64,000 nt of DNA. It comes from Streptomyces violascens. Lineage in GTDB: Bacteria > Actinomycetota > Actinomycetes > Streptomycetales > Streptomycetaceae. The notes beneath the pieces are model-generated. The model worked only from the letters and a program-made list of their open reading frames with translations. It was not told the DNA's origin and made no database searches. The stretch spans positions 470,456 through 534,455 of the forward strand of contig NZ_BMUA01000003.1 in NCBI RefSeq assembly GCF_014649955.1, written 5' to 3'. Shown here one piece after another: positions 50,349 to 58,045 of this stretch. The translations under genes and the position numbers were made by a program. The stretch's first letter is position 1. Each line of letters opens with the position of its first letter.

Positions 50349-51581
50349 TCAGCCGGACTTCCCGGTCGCCGGGGCGGGCGTGGCGGGAGCCTGCCGGCCG
50401 GCAGCCGGGCCCGCCGCCTTCACCCGTACGCCGATGAGCGCCGTCCCCAGGGCGAGCACCGCGAGGACCGCGCCGAGCTGGCCGAGCCGGTCCAGGCCGT
50501 GGGCGCCGCCGTGGGCGATCACCCGGCCGCCGATGAAGCCGCCGAGGGAGATTCCCGCGAAGGTGGCCGAGGAGTTCAGGGAGAGGAGCAGCGGCCCGGA
50601 GGTGGGTGCGATCGCGAACAGGCGGTGCTGCTGCGGGGGTTGGGTGGCCATCGCGGTGACGCCCCAGGCGCCCATGGCGAGTACGGCGGTGGCCAGCCCG
50701 TCCCGGGTCAGGGGCAGGGTGGCCAGGACCACGGCGAGGCCCGCGACGGACACGAGCAGTACGGGCGTCGCGCCGAAGCGGTCGGTGGCCCGCCCGCCCA
50801 GGACCGTACCGCCCACCGCGAGCACGCCGAAGACGAGGAGCAGCAGCGCGAGCGTGGTGCCGTTGCCGTCGGTGGCCGGGGCGAGCACCGCGCCGATGTA
50901 CGTCAGGACCAGGTAGCCGCCGGTCATGAACAGCAGGGTGGTGAGCACGGTGAACAGGGCGCGGGTGTCCCGCACCGGGGCGAGCCGGGCCGCGAGCCCG
51001 GGCGATGCGGGCAGCCGCACCTCGGGAAGCCCGCCCGCGACGGCGGCCGCGCACACCACGCCGAGCCCCGCGAGCAGCCAGAACGTGGAGCGCCACCCCA
51101 GGTCGGCGGCCAGCCAGGTCCCGAAGGGCACGCCCGCGACGGTCGCCGCGGAAAGCCCGCCGAGCACCACCGCCATGGCCCGGCCGCGCCGCTCGGGCGC
51201 GGACAGGGCGGCGGCGGAGGCGGAGGCCGCCGGTATGTAGAGCGCGGCGCCCGCGGCGGTCGCGACCCGGGCCGCGAGCAGCCAGCCGAGACTCGGGGCG
51301 AGCGCGGACGCCGCGTTGCCGAGCGCGAAGACGACGAGCGAGATGACGAGGACGGTACGCCGCTCGACCCGCCCGGTGAGCGCGCCGAGCACGGGCGCGA
51401 GCACGGCGTAGGTCAGCGCGAAAACGGTACTGACCCACCCCACGTCGGCAAGGCTGGATTTCAGTCCGTCGACGACTTCGGGCAGCACCCCGGCCACCAC
51501 GAAGGTGTCCGTACCGATGGCGAACGCGCCCACCGCGAGGACCGGAAGGACGGGAAGTACAGCTCGGGTCCTGCTCATCAC
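50349..51581 (-). CDS. MFS transporter (exporter), copy 2
   Basis: A 410-residue protein with 12 predicted helices and the AraJ/drug-exporter pattern: VLAVGAFAIGTDTFVVAGVLPEV at the start, LTGRVERRTVLVISLVVFALGN at loop 2-3, and GGRATDRFGATPVLL in the second half. The start overlaps the stop of the upstream amidohydrolase (ATGA). Two exporters in one cluster may serve product and precursor or shunt compounds. Confidence 0.88.
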   Translation of the reverse strand: MMSRTRAVLPVLPVLAVGAFAIGTDTFVVAGVLPEVVDGLKSSLADVGWVSTVFALTYAVLAPVLGALTGRVERRTVLVISLVVFALGNAASALAPSLGWLLAARVATAAGAALYIPAASASAAALSAPERRGRAMAVVLGGLSAATVAGVPFGTWLAADLGWRSTFWLLAGLGVVCAAAVAGGLPEVRLPASPGLAARLAPVRDTRALFTVLTTLLFMTGGYLVLTYIGAVLAPATDGNGTTLALLLLVFGVLAVGGTVLGGRATDRFGATPVLLVSVAGLAVVLATLPLTRDGLATAVLAMGAWGVTAMATQPPQQHRLFAIAPTSGPLLLSLNSSATFAGISLGGFIGGRVIAHGGAHGLDRLGQLGAVLAVLALGTALIGVRVKAAGPAAGRQAPATPAPATGKSG

Positions 51582-52888
51582 GAGGCTCCAGCCGGGATAC
51601 GGGTACGGAAGGGGGTCGGGTCGCCCGCCACGGGGGTGCCGCCGAGCAGGACGAGTTCGATGGCGCCGGGGCGGCTGAGGACGGTGATGTCCTCGGCGGG
51701 GTCGCCGTCCGTGACGACGAGGTCGGCGAGCCGGCCGGCCGCGACCACACCGGCGTCGTCCCCGCGCCCGGCGAGCCGCGCGCCGTTGGCGGTGGCCCAG
51801 GTCAGCACCGTGGGGGCGGGGATGCCCGCCAGGGTGACGTACAGCTCCAGCTCCTTGGCGTAGGTGCCGTGCGGGGTCCAGGCGAACCCGAAGTCGTCAC
51901 CGGCCACGACGGGGATGCCGAGCTCCACCATGAGCGGCAGGATCCGCAGCGTGTTGTCGATCTCGGCCTCGAACTCCAGCGTCTCCAGGTACTCGCTGGT
52001 CTTGCCGTGCTCGGCGCCGGTGGTGAGCAGCATGTGCGGCTGGTAGAGGCTCGGCACGACGAAGATCCCGCGCTCGGCGATGGCGTCGAGTGCGGCGTCG
52101 TCGGCGTAGGTGGCGTGATCGATGACGTCGACGTCGGCGGCGATGGCGTTGCGGATCCCGCCGAGCCCGCGCGAGTGGGCCCGGACTTTCGCGCCGAGCC
52201 GGTGGGCGGTGTCGGCAGCGACCTTCAACTCCTCGGCGGTGAAGAGGAGTTCATGCGACCGCCCGTTGGGAAAGGTGTCGTCCCCGGAGGAGAAGACCTT
52301 GACGATCTCGGCTCCCTGGTCGATCTCGCCGGCGACGTACTGGGCCATCTCCTCCGGTGTGTCCGCGAGCCGCATCAGATCGGACGGGATCCGCTTCTTG
52401 ACCTCGGGGTTACGGCGCTCGGGCGGCCCGGACACCATCAGGTCCCGGCTGCACGGGGTGATCCGGGGCCCGGCAAGGCGCCCCGCGTCGACGGCGCGCC
52501 GCAGCGCCATGTCGATCCCCGCGACGGAACCGGCCCCGACGAACGCGGTGTAGCCGAGCGCGAGGAGGTTGGTGGTGTTCTCGGCGGCGGCGAGGGTGAC
52601 CTCGGGGATGGAGTGCTTGAACAGCATCTCGCGCCCGTCGAGAACGTTCAGGTAGGCGATGTGGGTGTGGCCGAGGGTCATGCCGGGCATGACGGTGCGG
52701 CCGTCGAGGTCGAGCACGTCGATGCCGTCGGCGTGCAGGGGGGCGAGGCCTTCGGGGAGGACGGCTTCGATGCGGTCGCCGTCCAGCAGCACGCTGCGGC
52801 TGGGCAGCGAGGCCCGCCCCAGGCCCTCCTGCACGGTGGCTCGGTGGAGCAGGGTTTTCCTGCGCGGTGACGCAGAGGTTCCAGACAT
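51578..52888 (-). CDS. amidohydrolase-1 family (imidazolonepropionase/prolidase-like)
   Basis: A 436-residue protein. VMPGMTLGHTHIAYL is the beta-strand-1 metal motif (HxH). VRAHSRGLGGIRNAIAADVDVIDHATYADD supplies the two later His ligands, and VVAGDDFGFAWTPHG the final metal-binding Asp. The domain ends in LADLVVTDGDPAEDITVL, typical of the family. It may open or close a lactam, cleave a dipeptide or activate an exported pro-product; the substrate is unknown. It overlaps the MFS gene. Confidence 0.85.
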   Translation of the reverse strand: MSGTSASPRRKTLLHRATVQEGLGRASLPSRSVLLDGDRIEAVLPEGLAPLHADGIDVLDLDGRTVMPGMTLGHTHIAYLNVLDGREMLFKHSIPEVTLAAAENTTNLLALGYTAFVGAGSVAGIDMALRRAVDAGRLAGPRITPCSRDLMVSGPPERRNPEVKKRIPSDLMRLADTPEEMAQYVAGEIDQGAEIVKVFSSGDDTFPNGRSHELLFTAEELKVAADTAHRLGAKVRAHSRGLGGIRNAIAADVDVIDHATYADDAALDAIAERGIFVVPSLYQPHMLLTTGAEHGKTSEYLETLEFEAEIDNTLRILPLMVELGIPVVAGDDFGFAWTPHGTYAKELELYVTLAGIPAPTVLTWATANGARLAGRGDDAGVVAAGRLADLVVTDGDPAEDITVLSRPGAIELVLLGGTPVAGDPTPFRTRIPAGAS

Positions 52889-53173
52889 TCCAGGTGTCTC
52901 CGATCAGGTGGGTTGAAGGACCCTGGGGCTCCGCCCCAGACCCCGTTCGCGCCTCAAGGGCGCTCGTCCTCAATCGCCGGACGGGCTGAAATGCCCCGGC
53001 ACGGACCGGCATGGACGCTGCCAGGGGCGCGGGGCTGTGACACTGTGCGGCTCCGCCGCGATGGGGGTCCCCCTGTTCGAGCGAAGCCGAGAACTCGGGG
53101 GAGCGACCAGCCACGCACGGTCCGCGGCCGACGAACAACGCGCCCCCGAGCGGGCTCAGCCAGACCAAACCCC
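52889..53173. repeat. 285-bp gap with a Streptomyces intergenic repeat
   Basis: The segment at 52925-52989 (GGGGCTCCGCCCCAGACCCC, then CTCAAGGGCGCTCGTCCTCA, then CGCCGGACGGGCTGA) is a member of a repeat family common between Streptomyces genes. Related copies are at 55297-55319 and 55344-55400. The first block is itself an inverted repeat and may act as a weak terminator. Confidence 0.6.
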
Positions 53174-53827
53174 CTACCCACGCCCCCCGGGAGGTTCCGC
53201 CCGCCCGAACAGCGTCCAGATGATCTCCGCGCCCGGCCGCGTGGCCACCCATCGCAAGCCGTGCGCACGCACACCCGGCGCATTGGTGACGGCCAGCTCC
53301 GCGCCCCCATCCGCCAGGATCGACGCCGCGTGCTGTGTGGAGGACGCCTCCACCCACACGACCTCCCGCCCCCGCAGCGAGGCCGGCACGACCTCCGCGT
53401 AGATCCGCCGCACCTCCCACATCGCGGCGACGGACACCGGCCCCTCCCCCGGCACAAGCGGCACGCCGGGTGCCGCGGCGATTCCGTACTCGGGCGTCGC
53501 CTGCGGAAAGAACGCCCGCAGTCTGAGGTCCCGATGCCAGTGGAACCCGGTGAGCCCGCCATACGCACTGGGCACGAGCGCCAACTCGACGCCTCCGCCG
53601 AGGAGTTGCTCCAGTACGTCGTCGAACGTGGCGAACAGTTCGACCCGTAGCCCATGCTCGGCCGCCAGGAATCGCGCGGCCAGGTCGCTGGACGTCCCGG
53701 CGGGGCCGAGCGTGCCCAGCGTCGTGCCGGGTCGCGAGGCCCACCGTCCGGTCAGCTCGCTCCAGCGCGCGGTGTACTCCTCGGTGAGCACCCCCGTCAG
53801 GGCCCCCGGGTCAGTTGTCGTAGCCAC
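53174..53827 (-). CDS. prephenate dehydratase-fold protein (possibly BacA-like)
   Basis: A 217-residue protein. TLGPAGTSSDLAARFLAAEHGL matches the GPxGTFS start of prephenate dehydratases, and the two-lobed periplasmic-binding-like fold follows. The usual ENS loop is replaced by VPSAYGGLTGF, and the TRF motif near the end appears as WTLFGRAE. There is no ACT regulatory domain. Similar small relatives include prephenate decarboxylase BacA of bacilysin synthesis. The changed residues argue against simple Phe synthesis. It overlaps the adenylating-enzyme stop by 17 nt. Confidence 0.7.
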   Translation of the reverse strand: MATTTDPGALTGVLTEEYTARWSELTGRWASRPGTTLGTLGPAGTSSDLAARFLAAEHGLRVELFATFDDVLEQLLGGGVELALVPSAYGGLTGFHWHRDLRLRAFFPQATPEYGIAAAPGVPLVPGEGPVSVAAMWEVRRIYAEVVPASLRGREVVWVEASSTQHAASILADGGAELAVTNAPGVRAHGLRWVATRPGAEIIWTLFGRAEPPGGRG

Positions 53828-55235
53828 GGTTCGCCGCCATTTTCCGTGCGACCTGGGTCTCGTGGTCCGGCGCGGTACGGCGGTCCACGATGCGGGCCGC
53901 CTTCCAGCTGACGAAGGCCCCCGTGCTGACGATCGGGTCGAGCCCGTCGCTCAGCTCGACGGCGACGGGCACCCCGAGCGCCTCCGAGGCCCTGGCCCGC
54001 ACCGCCTCCCGCAGAGACCCGGCATCGTCGACAAGCCCCTTGAGCAGTTCGAGCCGTACGGTCAGCCGGTCCTGCCCGCAGGCCTCGTCCCGCTCGATGA
54101 CCACCTGGTACCCGGCGGACCCGGTGACCCCGGTCATGACGGCCGTCTCGATCTGCCCGGCGGTGAACCGCCGCCCGCCCAGATCGAGCCGGTCCAGGGT
54201 GCGTCCGACGATGCGTACGAGATCGCCCGGCATCTCGCACCCGCAGTCGGACTCCTCGACGACGACCGCGTCACCGGTGCGATAGCGAACGAGAGGCTTG
54301 ACCCCGTCGACCAGCATGGTGACGGTCAACTCGCCACTCCCGCGCGGCCCTTGGGAATCACCGCTCTCCGGGTCGACGACCTCGATGACGTAATTCGTCT
54401 GCGAGAGGTGCATCCGCTTGTTGCGGCAGGCGGTCGCGATGACGAACGCCTCCTGCGAGCCGTACAGGATGTTGTAGACGTCGGCGCCCCAGACCGTCTC
54501 CAGGTTGTGCGCGAGCGCCGGGGTGCACATCTCGCCGGTGACGAAGAGCAGCTTGACGGAGAAGTCCTCGCGCAGGTCGTAGCCGTAGTGCTCGGCGGCC
54601 TTGGCGAGGGTGAGTGCGACGCCGGGCGTGCAGCAGATGACCTCCAGTTCGAGGTCCTTCATCAGCTGGAGGGCCTTCTCGAAGCCGATGACGGGCGAGT
54701 ACGGCCAGATCTTGGCGTTCATCGAGCCGGTGTTGCGGGCGATGTCCCCGAGGGTGTCGCCGAACGAGTGCACCTCGGTGGGGCCCATCAGGCCGATGCG
54801 CGGGGCGTGTTCGCCGAAGTGGTGGCGGAAGATCGACGCCCAGGATTCGGTGATGTGGGCGTTGCTCGCCACGATCTCGCGCCCGTCGCGGGGGCAGGGG
54901 GTGGCCCGGCCGGTGGTGCCGGTCGTCTCGTAGAAGAAGAGGGAGTCGGCGAGCGGTCGGCTGAGAACGTCGAGCATCTCCTCACGCAGGTGTGCCTTGG
55001 TGGTGAAGGGGAGCGAGGTGAGGTCGTCGGGTGTGACGGACGCGAGATCCCTCCCCTTCAAGTGCCGTTTGTAGAACGTGGATTGGGTGCGGACCTGCTC
55101 AAGCACCGTGGCCAGCTGTCGCGTACGCCAGTCGCGCAGGGCGGTGTCGGTGAGGGTGCGGTCGTAGAAGGCCCGGTGAAGTTCGAGGTAGCGCGCAGCG
55201 AAGTCCGCGGCGGGTCCGGTGCTGGGCAGCCACAT
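53811..55235 (-). CDS. PaaK/CapK-like adenylate-forming enzyme
   Basis: A 474-residue protein. FFYETTGTTGRATPCPRDGRE is the AMP-binding P-loop, YNILYGSQEAFVIATAC the motif near the adenine, and RYRTGDAVVVEE plus IVGRTLDRLDLGGRRFTAGQIE the hinge. The order and length match phenylacetate-CoA ligase relatives. It would activate a carboxylic acid, perhaps anthranilate- or phenyl-type, as AMP ester, then pass it to CoA or an amine. No carrier protein or NRPS is nearby. Confidence 0.88.
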   Translation of the reverse strand: MWLPSTGPAADFAARYLELHRAFYDRTLTDTALRDWRTRQLATVLEQVRTQSTFYKRHLKGRDLASVTPDDLTSLPFTTKAHLREEMLDVLSRPLADSLFFYETTGTTGRATPCPRDGREIVASNAHITESWASIFRHHFGEHAPRIGLMGPTEVHSFGDTLGDIARNTGSMNAKIWPYSPVIGFEKALQLMKDLELEVICCTPGVALTLAKAAEHYGYDLREDFSVKLLFVTGEMCTPALAHNLETVWGADVYNILYGSQEAFVIATACRNKRMHLSQTNYVIEVVDPESGDSQGPRGSGELTVTMLVDGVKPLVRYRTGDAVVVEESDCGCEMPGDLVRIVGRTLDRLDLGGRRFTAGQIETAVMTGVTGSAGYQVVIERDEACGQDRLTVRLELLKGLVDDAGSLREAVRARASEALGVPVAVELSDGLDPIVSTGAFVSWKAARIVDRRTAPDHETQVARKMAANRGYDN

Positions 55236-55576
55236 GGCTGGGTCCTTTCGGGAGTGGTCCGTGAAATGGGCGGCACGATGCGAGCGGGGAAGCGCCGGGG
55301 CTCCGCCCCAGACCCCGTTGGGCTGGGGGAAGCCGGTTTTCCTGGGGCTCCGCCCCAGACCCCGTATCGCGCCTGAAGGGCGCTCGTCCTCAAACTCCCC
55401 CAAGGCCTCAAGGGCCAGGGGGACCCCCATGACAGGCTGAAGGTGCCGGTGCGGGCCGGCATCGATCCCCCTGCAGACGCATGGGCCGGTCCGCATACCC
55501 CTAGGGGCGCGGGGAACTGCGCAAACGGCCCCGGCGGCCCGCAGCCGAACGACCGCCAGCGCGTGTCGCGGCCGCG
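55236..55576. repeat. 340-bp gap with two more intergenic repeat copies
   Basis: Two copies of the GGGGCTCCGCCCCAGACCCC element lie at 55297-55319 and 55344-55400, the second continuing into GGGCGCTCGTCCTCAAACTC. No gene is seen. It separates the anthranilate synthase pair from the rest of the cluster, so a second promoter may lie here. Confidence 0.55.
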
Positions 55577-56164
55577 CTACCGGCCGACGCCGGCCACCCT
55601 CGCTCCCTCCAGGAAGTTGGAGAACAGCCGCATCCCGCCCTCGGTCATCACGCTCTCCGGATGGAACTGCACCCCCTCGATGGCCAGCGAACGATGCCGG
55701 ACGCCCATGACGTACCCGTCGTCCTCGGACGTAGCCGAAACCTCCAGCACGGCGGCCGGCGGCTCGGTGACGATCAGGGAGTGATAGCGGGTGACCGTCA
55801 GCGGGTGGGCCGCGCCGGCGAAGACGCCGAGCCCGTCGTGCCGCACGGGGCTCGTCTTGCCGTGCATCAGCCGCCCGGCGACCGCGATCTTCGCCCCGTA
55901 CGCGAGCCCGATCGCCTGGTGCCCGAGGCAGACGCCGAGCAGCGGCACCCGTCCGGCGAAGGCGTGCACGAGCTCGACGTGCCCGGAGTCCGCCGGGTGC
56001 CCGGGGCCGGGGCCGAGGACCACCGCGTCGGGGACGGAGGCGACGAGCTGCTCCACGGAGCGGGTGCGCGAGCGCACCACCTCGGTCTCGGCGCCGAGGC
56101 TGAGCAGGTACTGGTCGATGATGTGGCTGAAGCTGTCGTACGCGTCGACGAGAAGGACCTTCAC
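55577..56164 (-). CDS. glutamine amidotransferase subunit (TrpG/PabA type)
   Basis: A 195-residue class I amidotransferase with GTG start overlapping the subunit I stop. LLVDAYDSFSHIIDQYL, LGPGPGHP, the nucleophile in GVCLGHQAIG and VQFHPESVMT (His-Glu) complete the triad. It supplies ammonia to the adjacent chorismate-using subunit. Two-subunit layout distinguishes it from fused PhzE-type enzymes. Confidence 0.9.
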   Translation of the reverse strand: MKVLLVDAYDSFSHIIDQYLLSLGAETEVVRSRTRSVEQLVASVPDAVVLGPGPGHPADSGHVELVHAFAGRVPLLGVCLGHQAIGLAYGAKIAVAGRLMHGKTSPVRHDGLGVFAGAAHPLTVTRYHSLIVTEPPAAVLEVSATSEDDGYVMGVRHRSLAIEGVQFHPESVMTEGGMRLFSNFLEGARVAGVGR

Positions 56165-57798
56165 TTCTGGAGCTCCTCGCCGGTCAGCGCCCAGTACGTG
56201 GCGCTCATCTTGGCCAGGGTCTCGCGCCATTCGGCGGCGGGCTCGGAGTCGGCGACCATCCCGGCCGAGGCCTGGGTGCTGTAGCGGACCCCGTCGTGCA
56301 CGGCGGTGCGGATGCACAGCGCGAGCACCGCGAAGCCGCGCACGTCGACGAGGCCGAGGGCCCCGGCGTAGATGCCGCGCGGGTGGTCCTCGATGTCGTT
56401 GATGATCTCCATGGCGCGCAGCTTGGGCGCCCCGGTCATCGTGCCGGCCGGGAAGGTGGCGCAGATCGCCGCCCACACGTCCGTACCGCTTCTGACCGTG
56501 CCGGACACGGTGGACACCAAGTGGTGGACGTACGCGAAGGGTTCGACCTCCATCATCGTGTCGACGGAGAGCGTGCCGGGTTCGCAGACCCGGCCGATGT
56601 CGTTGCGGCACAGGTCGACGAGCATGACGTGCTCGGCCTGCTCCTTGGCGCTCTCGCGCAGTTCGGTGACCCGGCGGGCGTCCTCGGCCGGGTCGTCGGC
56701 GCGGCGCGCGGTCCCGGCGATGGGCCGCATGGAGATGGCGTCGTCCTCGACCCGGATGAAGAGCTCGGGGCTGGCACCGATGACGGTCCGCCCCGCCCAG
56801 GGGACGAGATACATGTAGGGGGACGGATTACGGTGCCGGAGCCGCCGGTACACCTCAAGCGGCGTCAACTCGGTCTCGACGTCGATCCGGTGACCGATCT
56901 GGATCTGGTAGCTGTCGCCGATGCCGATGTGGTGGAGGCAGCGTTCGGCGCGCTCGATGAAGGTGGCCTCGTCGACGGTGTCGCGTACGGAGGAGGCGAC
57001 GGGCGCCTCCGGTATGTGCTCGTCGGCCGTCCCCCGTTCCCGTACCGCATCGACGACGGCACGCAACGCCGGCTGACCGGCCTCCTCGGCCAACTGGGGT
57101 CCATGGGACGCCAGGTGATGGACCCGCCCGCTCTTCAGGTCGTACCAGACCGTGTCCTTGAAGAGGGTGAGCGTGCAGCGCGGGAGCCCCGACTCGGGCT
57201 GGGTGGAGGGGAGTTCCTCCATCGCCCAGGCCGCTTCGTACGACAGCGTGGTGAGGAATCCGAAGGCGAAGGTGCCCGTGGGCACGGCGGTGTCGACGTC
57301 GAACAGGGCCTGGACGGCGCGCAGGATGCGCCAGACGGTGCCGGGTTCGCGCACGGGCCACTGGCGGGTGGCGCCCGTCGCATCCGCAACCGCGCCCGCT
57401 TCTCGGGTCGTTGCCGAGAGCACGGCGGCCAGCCGGTCGCCGAGCGGTCCGGAGGCTACGAGTTCCAGCCGGTCGGCGTGAACACGTAGTTCGGCGAGGC
57501 GGCCGTAGCCGACGGCGGCGTAGTGGCGGTCCTGGTCGGGGCCGTCGAGGCTTTCGAAGAGATAGACGTCACCTTGTTCCCGGGTACGGGCAAGGGCTTC
57601 GTAGAGACTCAGCGCGTCGACCTGCGGAAGTTCCTCGGAAACGACCCGGACCGCAATGCGCGGGACCGCAATGGCCGGTTCCGGAATATCCGCCGCCGCT
57701 TGAGAGCGAGGCGATTCACCGTCGTACGCTGGTAGTTCTGACATCTTTGGCAGGTCTGACACGTCTGACAGCCCTGATACGTCTGACAACAAGGACAC
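56161..57798 (-). CDS. chorismate-binding aminase subunit (anthranilate or ADIC synthase, component I)
   Basis: A 545-residue protein. I start at the GTG at 57798 because AGGAAGG lies 8 nt upstream; ATG at 57744 is an alternative. YLVPWAGRTVIGASPELFIRV, MRPIAGTARR, VMLVDLCRNDIGRV, FPAGTMTGAPKLRAMEII and YAGALG are the conserved chorismate-binding blocks. PIAGT, not PIKGT, places it with anthranilate or 2-amino-2-deoxyisochorismate synthases rather than PABA synthase. The N-terminal ~20 residues are a Ser-Asp-Leu/Val tandem repeat. It is the first gene of the cluster, divergent from the MocR gene. A duplicate TrpE-type enzyme in a cluster signals a diverted aromatic pathway. Confidence 0.88.
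   Translation of the reverse strand: MSLLSDVSGLSDVSDLPKMSELPAYDGESPRSQAAADIPEPAIAVPRIAVRVVSEELPQVDALSLYEALARTREQGDVYLFESLDGPDQDRHYAAVGYGRLAELRVHADRLELVASGPLGDRLAAVLSATTREAGAVADATGATRQWPVREPGTVWRILRAVQALFDVDTAVPTGTFAFGFLTTLSYEAAWAMEELPSTQPESGLPRCTLTLFKDTVWYDLKSGRVHHLASHGPQLAEEAGQPALRAVVDAVRERGTADEHIPEAPVASSVRDTVDEATFIERAERCLHHIGIGDSYQIQIGHRIDVETELTPLEVYRRLRHRNPSPYMYLVPWAGRTVIGASPELFIRVEDDAISMRPIAGTARRADDPAEDARRVTELRESAKEQAEHVMLVDLCRNDIGRVCEPGTLSVDTMMEVEPFAYVHHLVSTVSGTVRSGTDVWAAICATFPAGTMTGAPKLRAMEIINDIEDHPRGIYAGALGLVDVRGFAVLALCIRTAVHDGVRYSTQASAGMVADSEPAAEWRETLAKMSATYWALTGEELQK
57737..57788 (-). repeat. 9-bp tandem repeat at start of component I gene
   Basis: Units of 9 bp resembling TGTCAGACN recur in phase between 57737 and 57788; TCTGACA on the plus strand starts at 57737, 57755, 57764 and 57782, with degenerate units between. 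In frame it encodes SDV/SDL-type tripeptides. It could double as a regulator site near the MocR gene. Confidence 0.6.
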
Positions 57799-58045
57799 GT
57801 CGAAAGCCTTCCTGATCCGACTGGACCGCAGGGGCTTCGAGGAATGAGCAAACGCGTCGACAGCGCGCCGAAGACCAGGCACCGCACGTCACGCATGTCC
57901 CGGCCGGCCCGACTGGACCGCGGGACTCCCCCGCGCCACCCCCACTCGCCGATTTCCCCCGGCGACGAATGTGTGTGCCCAATGACTCCATCAAACGCGC
58001 GACCGACCCAGCCATACCACTTCGGCCTCCGGAGAGGAGACCACT
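57799..58045. promoter_or_regulatory. divergent promoter region of cluster and MocR gene
   Basis: A 247-bp region between the GTG of component I and the TTG of the MocR regulator. It should contain both promoters and the regulator's binding sites. I did not find a convincing palindromic operator. Confidence 0.45.

Noticed and set aside
53174..53827. Ordinary phenylalanine-pathway prephenate dehydratase
   Set aside because: It lacks the ACT domain and the ENS and TRF motifs expected of PheA.
52925..55400. GGGGCTCCGCCCCAGACCCC repeats as an insertion sequence end
   Set aside because: They match a widespread Streptomyces intergenic repeat, lie only between genes and have no transposase or target duplication.
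57737..57788. Regular 9-bp repeats as a CRISPR-like or iteron array
   Set aside because: Units are contiguous and in the reading frame with no spacers, and no cas or rep gene is near.
56161..57798. Component I as para-aminobenzoate synthase (PabB)
   Set aside because: The active-site motif reads PIAGT rather than PIKGT, which favours the anthranilate/ADIC type.
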